64,000 nt of DNA from Salvelinus alpinus. Taxonomy: Eukaryota; Chordata; Actinopteri; Salmoniformes; Salmonidae. The stretch covers positions 70,198,517-70,262,516 of the forward strand of contig NC_092091.1 in NCBI RefSeq assembly GCF_045679555.1, written 5' to 3'. Below, piece by piece: positions 13,446 to 24,074 of the stretch. Position 1 is the first letter of the stretch, and each line of letters starts with the position of its first letter. The position numbers and the translations under genes were made by a program. A model generated the notes under the pieces. It saw only the letters and a list, made by a program, of their open reading frames with translations. It searched no databases and had not been told where the DNA came from.

Positions 13446-13797
13446 CCCGTTTGGCGAAGTAGGCTGTGATTCAATGATAAATTAATAGGCACCACATCGA
13501 TTATATGCAATGCAGGACAAGCTAGATAAACTAGTAATATCATCAACCATGTGTAGTTAACTAGTGATTATGTTAAGATTGATTGTTTTTTATAAGATAC
13601 ATTTAATGCTAGCTAGCACCGTACTGTGGCTCCTTGCTGCACTCACATAACAGGTAGTCAGCCTGCCATGCAGTCTCCTCGTGGAGTGCAATGTAATCGG
13701 CCATGATCGGTGTCCAAAAATGCAGATTACCGATTGTTATGAAAACTTGAAATCGGCCCGAATTAATCGGCCATTCCGATGAATCGGTCGACCTCTA

Positions 13798-14984
13798 GTC
13801 TAGCGGCCCTTATCCCCTTTTTGTAGCTGTTAATGACCAGTTTGAAAAGGTGAGAGACCATACTTACTCTGAAGTAAGTAAGACACGTATTCATATTGAA
13901 ATGAATGGGCAACCTGAATTAACTTAGCCTGTGAACCAGATACTTGCCAAACCCTCTGTGTTGACTGTGTATCTGTGTATCTGACCTTCTGTATAAGAGA
14001 GATCAGACCAGTGAGACAGACTGATAGAGATGGTAACAAACAGAGATAGTGACAGGCAGGCAGGCAGACTGACAGGGGGTAGAGTAATCCATTTAGAAGA
14101 AATACCACAGACAGCCTAGTCAGTCTGGGGTGTATGTGACGGGTGGCTCAAGGTCAGAGGCGAGACGAACTGCCGTGATAAAGTCGACCTACCCATCTAC
14201 ACTGGTGTTTCTGCATAGACAGCACCCAGTCTGCACAGGCATCTTCCAGCCTTTGCAGCCAATAGAAAAACAACCTGTCTTGATGACACATTTTGTTTTT
14301 CATCAAATATGTTGTGGGCAGAAATTGGAGTTGTGCTATACAGCAAGCAGAGAACAGCAGAGTAGACACAGCTCAACAACTCAGACTGCTATATTGATGA
14401 TGTAAACAAGTGGATAAAGCCTCATCCCACCACGGAATACATATTTTGGCACAACAACGTCTGTTGTGAGAATCTGCCTCACAGTAGCTCTTAGATGTCT
14501 CAGTCAATTTGCAGAGCAGGGAGGATAAAACCCAGTGCTACAGACGGATACACAGGAATATGGCCTTGTTGTTCTAGATGAAGGCCCTACTGAGCGGCCC
14601 TGTCGCCCAGACGCCACTTCCACTACCTCCTCGCTCCATTTCTTGTCATCTTATCTTCCCCAACCAGAGCCTACATCCACCTGGATAGCGTGAAAGGCAA
14701 ACTCTCCTCCTTCATAACCTTCCCTTCCTCTTTGTATCCCTCTCTCCTTTTTTTGTCCTTTACCTTGGCGGTGTATTAATTTGGGATTTAACCATGCGTG
14801 GATGTTGTGTGTGCCTTAGTCACAGACTTACCGTCGGCTTTGAGCAGAGTGATTACGGCACGGTTACTGGTTTCTCGGGCATCACGACAGGATTAAAGGG
14901 AGGGAGCTTTGGACTGTCGTTCTGTTTGGAGCCTCGCTTAAATGCTTCCTTAGAATGTGTGTGCTGCTGCAGAGTCGTTGTTGT
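13798..14984. other. tbck intron, no feature recognised
   Basis: Several short ORFs occur on both strands but none has splice-site support or recognisable protein content. No repeat structure was evident. Confidence 0.4.
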
Positions 14985-15320
14985 GAGTTTCCCTCCCTCT
15001 TGCTCTCTGATTCGAACTCTCTCGCTATCGTTCCCTCTTGCTCTCTGATTCGAACTCTCTCGCTATCGTTCCCTCTTTCTCTCCCCCTCTCTCGCTATCG
15101 TTCCCTCTTTCTCTCCCCCTCTCTCGCTATCGTTCCCTCTTTCTCTCCCCCTCTCTCGCTCCCTGTTTTCCTTTCCTTTTCCTTCCTCAATCTCTTTTAC
15201 TTATCCTCCCTCTCTACACATCTTTCTCTATCACTCTCTCTCTCTGTCTTTCTGTCTCTTTCTGTCTCTCTCTCTCTCTCTGTGTTTCTCTGTCTCTGTC
15301 TCTCTGTCTCTCTGTCTCTC
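14985..15320. repeat. Pyrimidine-rich low-complexity tract
   Basis: Starts with imperfect tandem copies of 'tctcgctatcgttccctct' (about 15020-15145) and decays into (CT)n and tctgtctc repeats up to about 15320. ORFs through it are Ser/Leu/Pro-rich translation artefacts. Confidence 0.85.
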
Positions 15321-16230
15321 AATTCAATTTGCTTTAATTCAATTTGCTTTATTAGCATGACAAAGCTTACTTTGGAGATTTACAATATTAACATAATAAA
15401 AATAATAATCAGTATTGTCAACGGGACAACAAAAAGTAACAACAAAAATCAAGGGTCAAAATAACCATATGTTGAACAGTAACAATAAGCCTAGTGGACA
15501 TTTGCAGATTGGTTGGTCTGTCAGACACTGTCCCTCATCTTATGGTAGACAACAATGTAGTGTGCTGCCAACCCACAGCTCTCTGCGTCCTCTCCCAACA
15601 GGACGGGCAGCCTATTCTCATCAGAGAGATCTTTGTAACCTTGAATAAGGGTTTCAAATTTGGGGAAATGACACACTCTCTCTAATTGTTTTATATTTTT
15701 AACATTTTGTCAGGAAATGCAGCTCTCTCTCAGGTTCTGCTGTGGTGCAGTGGTTGCACAGCCTTTCCTCTGCAGGGATCCAGGTTTTCCTGTGTCTACC
15801 CTTCTCAATAGCAAGGCTGTGCTCACTGGGCCTGTACTTTGTCAAGGTTTTTCTAAGGTTTTGATCAGTAACCATGGTCAAGTAGTTAGCCACGGTGTAC
15901 TGTCGATTTAGGGCCAGATAGCACTGCTTTGTGCTTGCGTTTCACAATAAGCAATGTAGTTTTGACTGTGTTTTACTTTGGGTTATTCTGATTGATTGGA
16001 TGTTCTGGTCCTGAGGCTTCAGTGTGTTAGCAGAAAAGGTTTGTGAACTCAGCCCCAGGACCAGCTGGATGAGGGGACTCTTTTCTTTGCTCAGCTCTTG
16101 GCATTGCAGGGCTTGGTAATGAGATGAGAGAGGGTCACTGTATTTTAGATGTTTCCAAAACTTAATTGCTGTTTTTTTTAATTTATTATTATTAGTGGAA
16201 ATTGGCCTAATTCTCTCTACCATCTCTGTC
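15319..16230 (-). mobile_element. 3' end of a LINE (non-LTR retrotransposon), minus strand
   Basis: On the minus strand the end of the element is a short tandem tail built from a 15-bp unit (aattcaatttgcttt on +, 15319-15350). Upstream of it are broken ORFs. One (15699-15893) contains a segment HSLAIEKGRHRKTW followed by a Cys-rich RLCNHC...ELHFLTKC motif, which resembles the C-terminal region of fish LINE reverse-transcriptase polyproteins. Frames are interrupted, so this is a 5'-truncated, decayed copy. I do not assign a clade. Confidence 0.65.
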
Positions 16231-16790
16231 TCTCTCACATTCACTTTTCCTCCCTCTCTCCATTTCTCTCTGGCTGCTGTAGTTTTTCTTAATGAATGGA
16301 CTGTTTGCTTGCCCTCTCCATCCCAAATAATCTGCCCTGAGGCTGGATGGAAGATCTTTTCTCATTTGGAGATTTCAGCTGAAGTCTGTGACAGTCTAGT
16401 TTGAGGATATTTAAGAAATGTATTCCGTGTGCTTGTGTGGGTTCATACTGTGTGTGTGAAGCCCCCACAAGAATAGTAAACAAACAAAAAGTTGACTAAC
16501 TGGGGACATTTTGCTAGTTCCCACGAGGTCAAATGCTATTTCTATGGGGTTTAGGGTTAAGGTTAGAGTTAGTGTTAGGGTTAGAATTATGTTTAGGAGC
16601 TAAGGTTAGTTTTAGGGTTAGGTTTTTGGGTTAGGGGAAGAGTTGGGCTTTTGGGAAAATAGGATTTTGAATGGGACTGAATGTTGTGTCCCCACAAGGT
16701 TTAGTGGTGAGGGAATTAAAGCACCTGTGATTCATTCTGGTCGAGAAGATAGAAGATGTAGCCGTGATAAACTTTTTTTGACCTGGCAGG

Positions 16791-16879
<89 letters not shown>

Positions 16880-17782
16880 GCGTGTGCGTGTGCGTGTGTG
16901 CGCGTGTGCGCGTGCGTGCGTGCGAGAAATGTTGTTTGTAGAAGGACTGCAAGGTCCATAAACCCTAATGCATTAGTGATGAATGTTTGTTTACTGCCTA
17001 GTGTGCCTTCTCTCCCAGTCTATGGGGGAATTCAAAATGGCACCACAACAGGGCTCTGGTCAAAAGAAGTGTGCATGTAGGGAATGGGTGCCATTTGGGA
17101 TGCACCCTAATGAGACTGGAGATGGATAACACATAGCTAGGTCTTTAGTCGTCTACTATATCGTTTATGTCTGATAGATATTTTTTTTGTACCTACTAAC
17201 TGAAAAGTCTATTTACAATCGGAACATGCATGAAAACATGACTGTAAATATAACAGTTTATATATACAGAGACACAAGCCTGCATACATTGGCCTGACAT
17301 TAATGTATCTTTCATTATTTACCAAGCAGTGCACTTCCCTGAAACAATTCCAGTGTTTTGGCTGTAATGTTATACTCCAAGGTGTGATGTTTGGGTACTA
17401 CTTCACCTTGCTTGTTAGTCTGCGTCGTGTTTATTCTTCTCTCAGCCACTGATCAACGCTAGCAAACAAATTCAACTTGCTAATGCGAGCACCATAGTAG
17501 AATCGTCTGTGTTATTTGAAAGAATTTGGAAGTTGTCCTCGAGCTACACTAGATACTGTACCTACTGTAGCCAACTGGACAAGACTGGATGTGTTGCAGA
17601 CCACCCAACCTACAGTATCCAGAGTCTGGGAACAACCTCATTCCCCAGATGTGATGCCATAGATGTGGTGAGCAACACCAGTTGCACCAGGCTCCAGTTT
17701 TGGGGAAGTCAGAATTACAAAATGCGCTATTACAGCATATTTTCAACACTGTGTTGCTCTTTATTATGTTGAAGAAACAAGT
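16231..17782. repeat. Intron with degenerate ggttag tract and (TG)n microsatellite
   Basis: About 16545-16640 contains many variants of ttagggtta/ggttag, superficially telomere-like but degenerate. It lies beside ccccacaagg motifs seen in a common fish dispersed repeat. About 16796-16923 is a (TG)n tract grading into (TGCG)n. The remainder to 17782 has no recognised feature. Confidence 0.8.
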
Positions 17783-20488
17783 TTCACCCTTACCTACATC
17801 AGGGCCTGTATCAGATGATACCTACATCAGGGCCTGTATCAGATGATACCTACATCAGATGATACCTACATCAGGGCCTGTATCAGATGATACCTACATC
17901 AGGGCCTGTATCAGATGATACCTACATCAGGGCCTGTATCAGATGATACCTACATCAGGGCCTGTATCAGATGATACCTACATCAGATGATACCTACATC
18001 AGGGCCTGTATCAGATGATACCTACATCAGGGCCTGTATCAGATGATACCTAGATCAGGGCCTGCGTCAGATGATACCTACATTAGGGCCTGCATCAGAT
18101 GATACCTACATTAGGGCCTGTGTCAGATGATACCTACATCAGGGCCTGTGTCAGATGATACCTACATCAGGGCCTGTGTCAGATGATACCTACATCAGGG
18201 CCTGTATCAGATGATACCTACATCAGGGCCTGTATCAGATGATACCTACATCAGGGCCTGTATCAGATGATACCTACATCAGGGCCTGTATCAGATGATA
18301 CCTACATCAGGGCCTGTATCAGATGATACCTACATAAGGACCTGTATCAGATGATACCTAGATAAGAACCTGTATCAGATCAAATGAAATCAAACTTTTT
18401 GTCACATGCGCCGAATACAACAAGTGTAGACTTTACCGTGAAATGCTTACTTACAAGCCCTTAACCGACAGTGCAGTTCAACAAGAGTTAAGAAAATATT
18501 TACCAAGTAGACTAAAATAAAAGTAATAATAAAAAGTAACACAATAAGAATAACAATAACGAGGTTATATACAGGTGGTACCGGTACTGAGTCAGTGTGC
18601 GGTGGTACAGGTTAGTTGAGGTAATTTGTACATGTAGGTGGGGGTGAAGTGACTATGCATAGATGATACCTAGATAAGAACCTGTATCAGATGATACCTA
18701 GATCAGGGCCTGTATCAGATGATACCTAGATCAGGGCCTGTATCAGATGATACCTAGATCAGGGCCTGTATCAGATGATACCTAGATCAGGGCCTGTATC
18801 AGATGATACCTAGATCAGGGCCTGTATCAGATGATACCTAGATCAGGGCCTGTATCAGATGATACCTAGATCAGGGCCTGTATCAGATGATACCTAGATC
18901 AGGGCCTGTATCAGATGATACCTAGATCAGGGCCTGTATCAGATGATACCTAGATCAGGGCCTGTATCAGATGATACCTAGATCAGGGCCTGTATCAGAT
19001 GATACCTAGATCAGGGCCTGTATCAGATGATACCTACATCAGGGCCTGTATCAGATGATACCTAGATCAGGGCCTGTATCAGATGATACCTAGATCAGGG
19101 CCTGTATCAGATGATACCTAGATCAGGGCCAGTATCAGATGATACCTACATCAGGGCCTGTATCAGATGATGCCTACATCAGGGCCTGTATCAGATGGTA
19201 CCTACATCAGGGCCTGTATCAGATGATGCCTACATCAGGGCCTGTATCAGATGATACCTAGATAAGAACCTGTATCAGATGATGCCTACATCAGGGTCTG
19301 TATCAGATGATACCTACATCAGGGCCTGTATCAGATGATGCCTACATCAGGGCCTGTATCAGATGATACCTAGATCAGGGCCTGTATCAGATTATGCCTA
19401 GATCAGGGCCTGTATCAGATGATACCTAGATCAGGGCCTGTATCAGATGATGCCTACATCAGGGCCTGTATCAGATGATGCCTACATCAGGGCCTGTATC
19501 AGATGATGCCTACATCAGGGCCTGTATCAGATGATGCCTACATCAGGGCCTGTATCAGATGATGCCTACATCAGGGCCTGTATCAGATGATGCCTACATC
19601 AGGGCCTGTATCAGATGATGCCTACATCAGGGCCTGTATCAGATGATGCCTACATCAGGGCCTGTATCAGATGATGCCTACATCAGGGCCTGTATCAGAT
19701 GATGCCTACATCAGGGCCTGTATCAGATGATGCCTACATCAGGGCCTGTATCAGATGATGCCTACATCAGGGCCTGTATCAGATGATACCTAGATCAGGG
19801 CCTGTATCAGATGATACCTACATCAGGGCCTGTATCAGATGATACCTACATCAGGGCCTGTATCAGATGATACCTACATCAGGGCCTGTATCAGATGATA
19901 CCTACATCAGGGCCTGTATCAGATGATACCTACATCAGGGCCTGTATCAGATGATACCTACATCAGGGCCTGTATCAGATGATACCTACATCAGGGCCTG
20001 TATCAGATGATACCTACATCAGGGCCTGTATCAGATGATACCTACATCAGGGCCTGTATCAGATGATACCTACATCAGGGCCTGTATCAGATGATACCTA
20101 CATCAGGGCCTGTATCAGATGATGCCTACATCAGGGCCTGTATCAGATGATGCCTACATCAGGGCCTGTATCAGATGATACCTACATCAGGGCCTGTATC
20201 AGATGATGCCTACATCAGGGCCTGTATCAGATGATGCCTACATCAGGGCCTGTATCAGATGATGCCTACATCAGGGCCTGTATCAGATGATGCCTACATC
20301 AGGGCCTGTATCAGATGATGCCTAGATCAGGGCCTGTATCAGATGATGCCTACATCAGGGCCTGTATCAGATGATACCTACATCAGGGCCTGTATCAGAT
20401 GATACCTACATCAGGGCCTGTATCAGATGATACCTAGATCAGGGCCTGTATCAGATGATACCTACAGCAGGGCCTGTATCAGATGAAA
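17783..20488. repeat. 2.7-kb minisatellite, 28-bp unit
   Basis: About 85 copies of gatgatacctacatcagggc + ctgtatca. Unit variants form blocks: 'ctacatc' units predominate at both ends, 'ctagatc' units at 18660-19130, and 'gatgcc' units at about 19440-19780 and 20110-20340. One interruption (about 18377-18657) is a retroelement fragment. It lies in the last tbck intron. Confidence 0.97.
18377..18657 (-). mobile_element. L2-like LINE 3' fragment inserted in the 28-bp array
   Basis: The fragment begins with an A/C/T-rich tail (caaatgaaatcaaac) and contains accgtgaaatgcttactta and taacgaggttatata. These are shared with fragments at 31.6, 47.3 and 48.7 kb. The array motif agat occurs on both sides (18374-18377 region and before gatacc at about 18660), compatible with a short target duplication. 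Orientation is inferred from the coding copy at 31.8-32.3 kb. Confidence 0.7.
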
Positions 20489-20595
20489 GTTGCAGAAACT
20501 AGACAACTGCATGTTCTCTAAGTACGCAGAGACCTCCTTCGTCAGTACACTCTCTCTTCTTCCTGCACCTTACAGTAGCTACTTTGTTGAATGTT

Positions 20596-21702
20596 GTGGT
20601 AAATGTTCCATGTTGTTAATGGTCTGCCTTGGTCTTGTTGTCCCCCTTCCTGTTTGGTAAATGTTCCTCCATGTTGTTAATTGTTTGCCTTGGTCTTGTT
20701 GTCCACCCTCCCCTCCAGTTTGGTAAATGTTCCTCCATGTTGTTAATGGTTTGCCTTGGTGTTGTTGACCCCCCCCCCCTTCCAGTTTGGTAAATGTTCC
20801 TCCATGTTGTTAATGGTTTGCCTTGGTCTTGTTGACCCCCTCCCCTCCAGTTTGGTAAATGTTCCTCCATGTTGTTAATGGTTTGCCTTGGTGTTGTTGA
20901 CCCCCCCCCTTCCAGTTTGGTAAATGTTCCTCCATGTTGTTAATTGTTTGCCTTGGTGTTGTTGACCCCCTCCCCTCCAGTTTGATAAATGTTCCTCCAT
21001 GTTGTTAATGGTTTGCCTTGGTGTTGTTGACCCCCCCCCCTTCCAGTTTGGTAAATGTTCCTCCATGTTGTTAACGGTTTGCCTTGGTGTTGTTGACCCC
21101 CCCCCCTTCCAGTTTGGTAAATGTTCCTCCATGTTGTTAACGGTTTGCCTTGGTCTTGTTGACCCCCCCCCCCCTCCAGTTTGGTAAATGTTCCTCCATG
21201 TTGTTAACGGTTTGCCTTGGTCTTGTTGACCCTCCTCCCCTCCAGTTTGGTAAATGTTCCTCCATGTTGTTAATGGTTTGCCTTGGTGTTGTTGACCCCC
21301 CCCCCTTCCAGTTTGGTAAATGTTCCTCCATGTTGTTAACGGTTTGCCTTGGTGTTGTTGACCCCCCCCCCTTCCAGTTTGGTAAATGTTCCTCCATGTT
21401 GTTAACGGTTTGCCTTGGTCTTGTTGACCCTCCTCCCCTCCAGTTTGGTAAATGTTCCTCCATGTTGTTAATGGTTTGCCTTGGTGTTGTTGACCCTCCT
21501 CCCCTCCAGTTTGGTAAATGTTCCTCCATGTTGTTAACGGTTTGCCTTGGTCTTGTTGACCCTCCTCCCCTCCAGTTTGGTAAATGTTCCTCCATGTTGT
21601 TAATTGTTTGCCTTGGTCTTGTTGACCCCCCCCCCCTCCAGATTGGTAAATGTTCCTCCATGTTGTTAATGGTTTGCCTTGGTCTTGTTGTCCCCCCTCC
21701 AG
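20596..21702 (+). repeat. Tandem array of about 16 units carrying the tbck terminal-exon splice acceptor
   Basis: Units of about 62-68 bp read tttggtaaatgttcctcc, atgttgttaa(t/c)ggtttg, cct-tggt(c/g)ttgttga, a C-rich run of 5-12 pyrimidines, then ctccag or ttccag. The last unit ends in tcccccctccag, which is the acceptor of the tbck terminal exon starting tttgcgact. Nearly every unit therefore repeats a full polypyrimidine-AG followed by TTTG, and this is at once followed by a donor-like GGTAAAT. The first unit (ending ccttcctg) lacks the AG. Long ORFs on both strands through the array are by-products of unit lengths near multiples of three. Confidence 0.95.
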
Positions 21703-21813
21703 TTTGCGACTCACCTGGTGAAAGTAAACTACCCTCGGGTGACCACCCTGGACGGAGGCATCAACAAGATGAAGCCCACAGGCCTCCTCACTGTCCCCTC
21801 CCCCCAGATCTGA
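21703..21813 (+). CDS. tbck: tbck terminal coding exon
   Basis: Thirty-six codons plus TGA, starting [13 protein letters not shown] and ending [10 protein letters not shown], the conserved TBCK carboxy terminus. It joins in phase 0 to the exon ending at 8945 and completes the rhodanese-like domain. Its acceptor (AG 21701-21702) is the last member of the tandem array immediately upstream. The 12.8-kb intron before it is unusually rich in repeats. Recognition rests on the shared TBCK C-terminal pattern LDGGINKxKPTGLLTxPSPQI, with no frameshift or stop. This is the only terminal exon in the window. Confidence 0.92.
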   Translation, partial: FATHLVKVNYPRVTTLDGGINKMKPTGLLTVPSPQI

Positions 21814-22090
21814 TCAGAGACCACAACCGCCAGCTGCCAAACAAACTCGGTCCCGCCCACACAAACAAAAGGGATCCGCTCGTCCATAGTCTACCAACGG
21901 GCATTCTTTTTTTCTTTTTTTATATAAACTTATCGTAAGAACATTTTGAAAATATTTGCTTGTGTTTCTGTATATTGTTTAACTTTTAGATTTCATAATT
22001 TGATGTAACAGTCTCTTTTTTTTATTCTTACGTTGTAGTACTGTATGTATGTGCTCAGAGATGTCACAGCATTAAAATGACTGAGATCAG
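21814..22090 (+). terminator. tbck 3' UTR with candidate poly(A) signal
   Basis: After the stop codon the sequence is AT-rich with several T runs. ATTAAA at 22071-22076 is the best polyadenylation hexamer within 300 bp, followed by a GT-rich stretch (gtgtctgacttctgtttg). The mRNA end is inferred. Confidence 0.55.
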
Positions 22091-22856
22091 CTCCTCACTG
22101 TACAAAGTGTCTGACTTCTGTTTGCATAAGAGATAAGAAAGGGTGTATCATTTGAAGATATAAGGGAAGAGGTCACATTGATAAAATGTTGAGGTCTTCC
22201 GTCTCATCATAAAAGAGAACTCAAGGGTTGCGTTGATAGTTGACATACAGGGGGTGTTGCATCAAAAGCATTGTACTACTCACAGTTCATGTCTGCTATC
22301 ACTGCTCAGTGCGTATGTAAGTGTTTTCATGTTAAGATAGTGTATTTACAAACTTTAATCTTTAAAATCTATTATTACAACCATATGGGCCTCATACTGT
22401 AGACACACTAAGCTCACTGTAAACCTAGCTCCATGATAAAGACATATATTGGTTTGACCTGTTTGACCTCAAACCTGACCCTGTCTACCCTGCGCCTGTG
22501 TTTGTTCTGCAGGAATCCCTGTATTATGTACACAGTGAAGGTAATATACAGATTGCATATGTAAGTACTGCAGTCCCTGCAACTCCATTTCTGAACAGAA
22601 AGGCAGCATACAGTAGGTGGGATTTGTCCTGTTACGACCCAAATAGATGTCCCAGTGGGCAAACGTTTTAATTTTCTGGTTTTCAACTGACTTTCTGGTT
22701 GAGAAGACGTCATGCAACCAGGTATTCTTTGGAAATTGCCATGAAGGATATGCGATAAGATGCAAGTTAGTGATACGTATTGACCGGGTATGTGTCCTGC
22801 CAAAAAGCACAATGGATGTTGCATCATCAGTGTGAGTAGGAAGGATTTGGAGGCTG
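22091..22856. other. Intergenic, no feature seen
   Basis: Lies between tbck and the lipoxygenase gene. The overlapping minus-strand ORFs here continue into the SINE and show no conserved content. Confidence 0.4.
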
Positions 22857-23078
22857 TCCTGGCGTAGCACTCTACGGCACTGCATCTCAAGGCAAGAGGC
22901 GTCACTACAGTTCCTGGGTCGAATCCAGGCTGGATCACATCCAGCCGTGATTGGGAGTCCCATAGGGCGGTGCACAATTGGCCCAGCGTCGTCCGGGTTT
23001 GGCCGGGGTAGGCTGTCATTGTAAATAAGTATTTGTTCTTAAATGACTTGCCTAGTTAAATAAATGTTACATAAAAAA
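22857..23078 (+). mobile_element. Salmonid tRNA-derived SINE
   Basis: The tRNA-related head has a B-box-like gggtcgaatcc (22917 onward). It is followed by the body motif gtgattgggagtcccata and by gcacaattggcccagcgtcg. The tail reads gacttgcctagttaaataaa. This arrangement is typical of salmonid SINEs. Point changes in the head indicate an old copy. Confidence 0.8.
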
Positions 23079-23461
23079 GAATACTGTACAGTATTGTATA
23101 TATAGTACTAACTTGATATAGTAACTGCACAAGACTCGTAAAATCCTGTTTGGATATCTTGCAGAGCACCTAAACAGAGTCTGTGACAATGCAATTTCCC
23201 ACATGTAACTTGCATTGCAGTGCTGAGCAAACATTTAACCGTAAGCCCTCAGAATTGGGAAATTGACGTTACAACACCCTTTCAACCACGGCTCAACCTT
23301 TACAAGCAGATTCAACACTTCTGCTGTGTATTTACAATAGGTGATTGGGCAACGCTTCGCTATCAACAGTGCCAGAATTTATCATGCAGGATATGCAAGG
23401 TTAATGGTGGGAAGTAACACCCAGATATGTACATATGGTTCTACACACACCTCCAGCCAGG

Positions 23462-24074
23462 TATAAAACGAGCAGTAGGGAAGGTGATCATTACATGCAT
23501 GTTAAGGCACAGTTAACAGGGTACTACAAACTATCAACCAATCAGGTAAGGGAACTCTGAATGTTTTATTTTTGATAATATGGAAGACATTTTCATCAAG
23601 CAAAAGAGCACAGATGTGTGCAAGAAATACAGTTCAACTTGATGTGCCGTGTGATTTCATGTTTTGTTTTCTTCAAATATGTGTAGAATGAGGAGACTAT
23701 TTAACCAGAGATCAGTGTACTGAGCCATGATATGTGTGCATTGCGTGCACACAATGCAATGGGTATATTGGATAATATGCACATTGAATAAGCTTATTAC
23801 TCCTGTCTATGGTTCGTTTGCTCACTATCATTTGCTTGTGCAAAATGTCCCCCTACATGCTGTGTGTATGCAATAACTGTGGCTTTGCAAGTTTGTTATT
23901 CAAGCAAGAATACCCTAAAAAAATGATTTTGTTATATTAAAATGGATCAACAGATATCATGCAAGTCTTAATATTTGCAAAAATGTTTGCACCGTCTACA
24001 TTGAATGAAATGTTGTTTGCTGTGCAGTCTCAGTGTGTGCAGATAAGCCTATCATAGTGTTTTTCAGAGTCAAA
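23462..24074 (+). promoter_or_regulatory. Lipoxygenase gene 1 TATA box, 5' UTR exon and intron
   Basis: TATAAAA at 23462-23468 lies about 25-30 bp upstream of a probable non-coding first exon (about 23492-23545) that ends atcag|gtaagg. The second exon begins after tttttcag at 24068 and runs agtcaaa into the ATG at 24075. The same architecture occurs upstream of the second lipoxygenase copy (45151-46606). The transcription start is inferred. Confidence 0.6.

Larger units (their letters stand above)
10142..13797. mobile_element. hAT-like non-autonomous DNA transposon, 3.66 kb
   Basis: The ends are perfect inverted repeats over tagaggtcgaccgatt, continuing as related 'cgaccgat/aatcggcc' sequence. 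The element is flanked by an 8-bp near-perfect target duplication: gtctagca at 10134-10141 and gtctagcg at 13798-13805. Eight-base duplications are characteristic of the hAT superfamily. No transposase ORF is present. Its left part was hit by a second element (10309-12206), and the right part contains an internal duplication of about 305 bp (about 12900-13080 compared with 13205-13385). Confidence 0.8.

Noticed and set aside
14955-15464. 169-aa Ser/Leu-rich ORF
   Set aside because: Translation of a CT-rich simple repeat running into a LINE tail.
16545-16640. Interstitial telomeric repeat
   Set aside because: ttaggg-like words are too degenerate and lie within a common fish dispersed repeat context.
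16643-17080. 145-aa ORF and minus-strand HTHT ORFs
   Set aside because: They pass through a (TG)n microsatellite; no other coding evidence.
20875-21714. 279-aa minus-strand ORF and 262-aa plus-strand ORF (21150-21938)
   Set aside because: Both are translations of the tandem splice-acceptor array; the plus ORF reads the tbck exon in the wrong frame.
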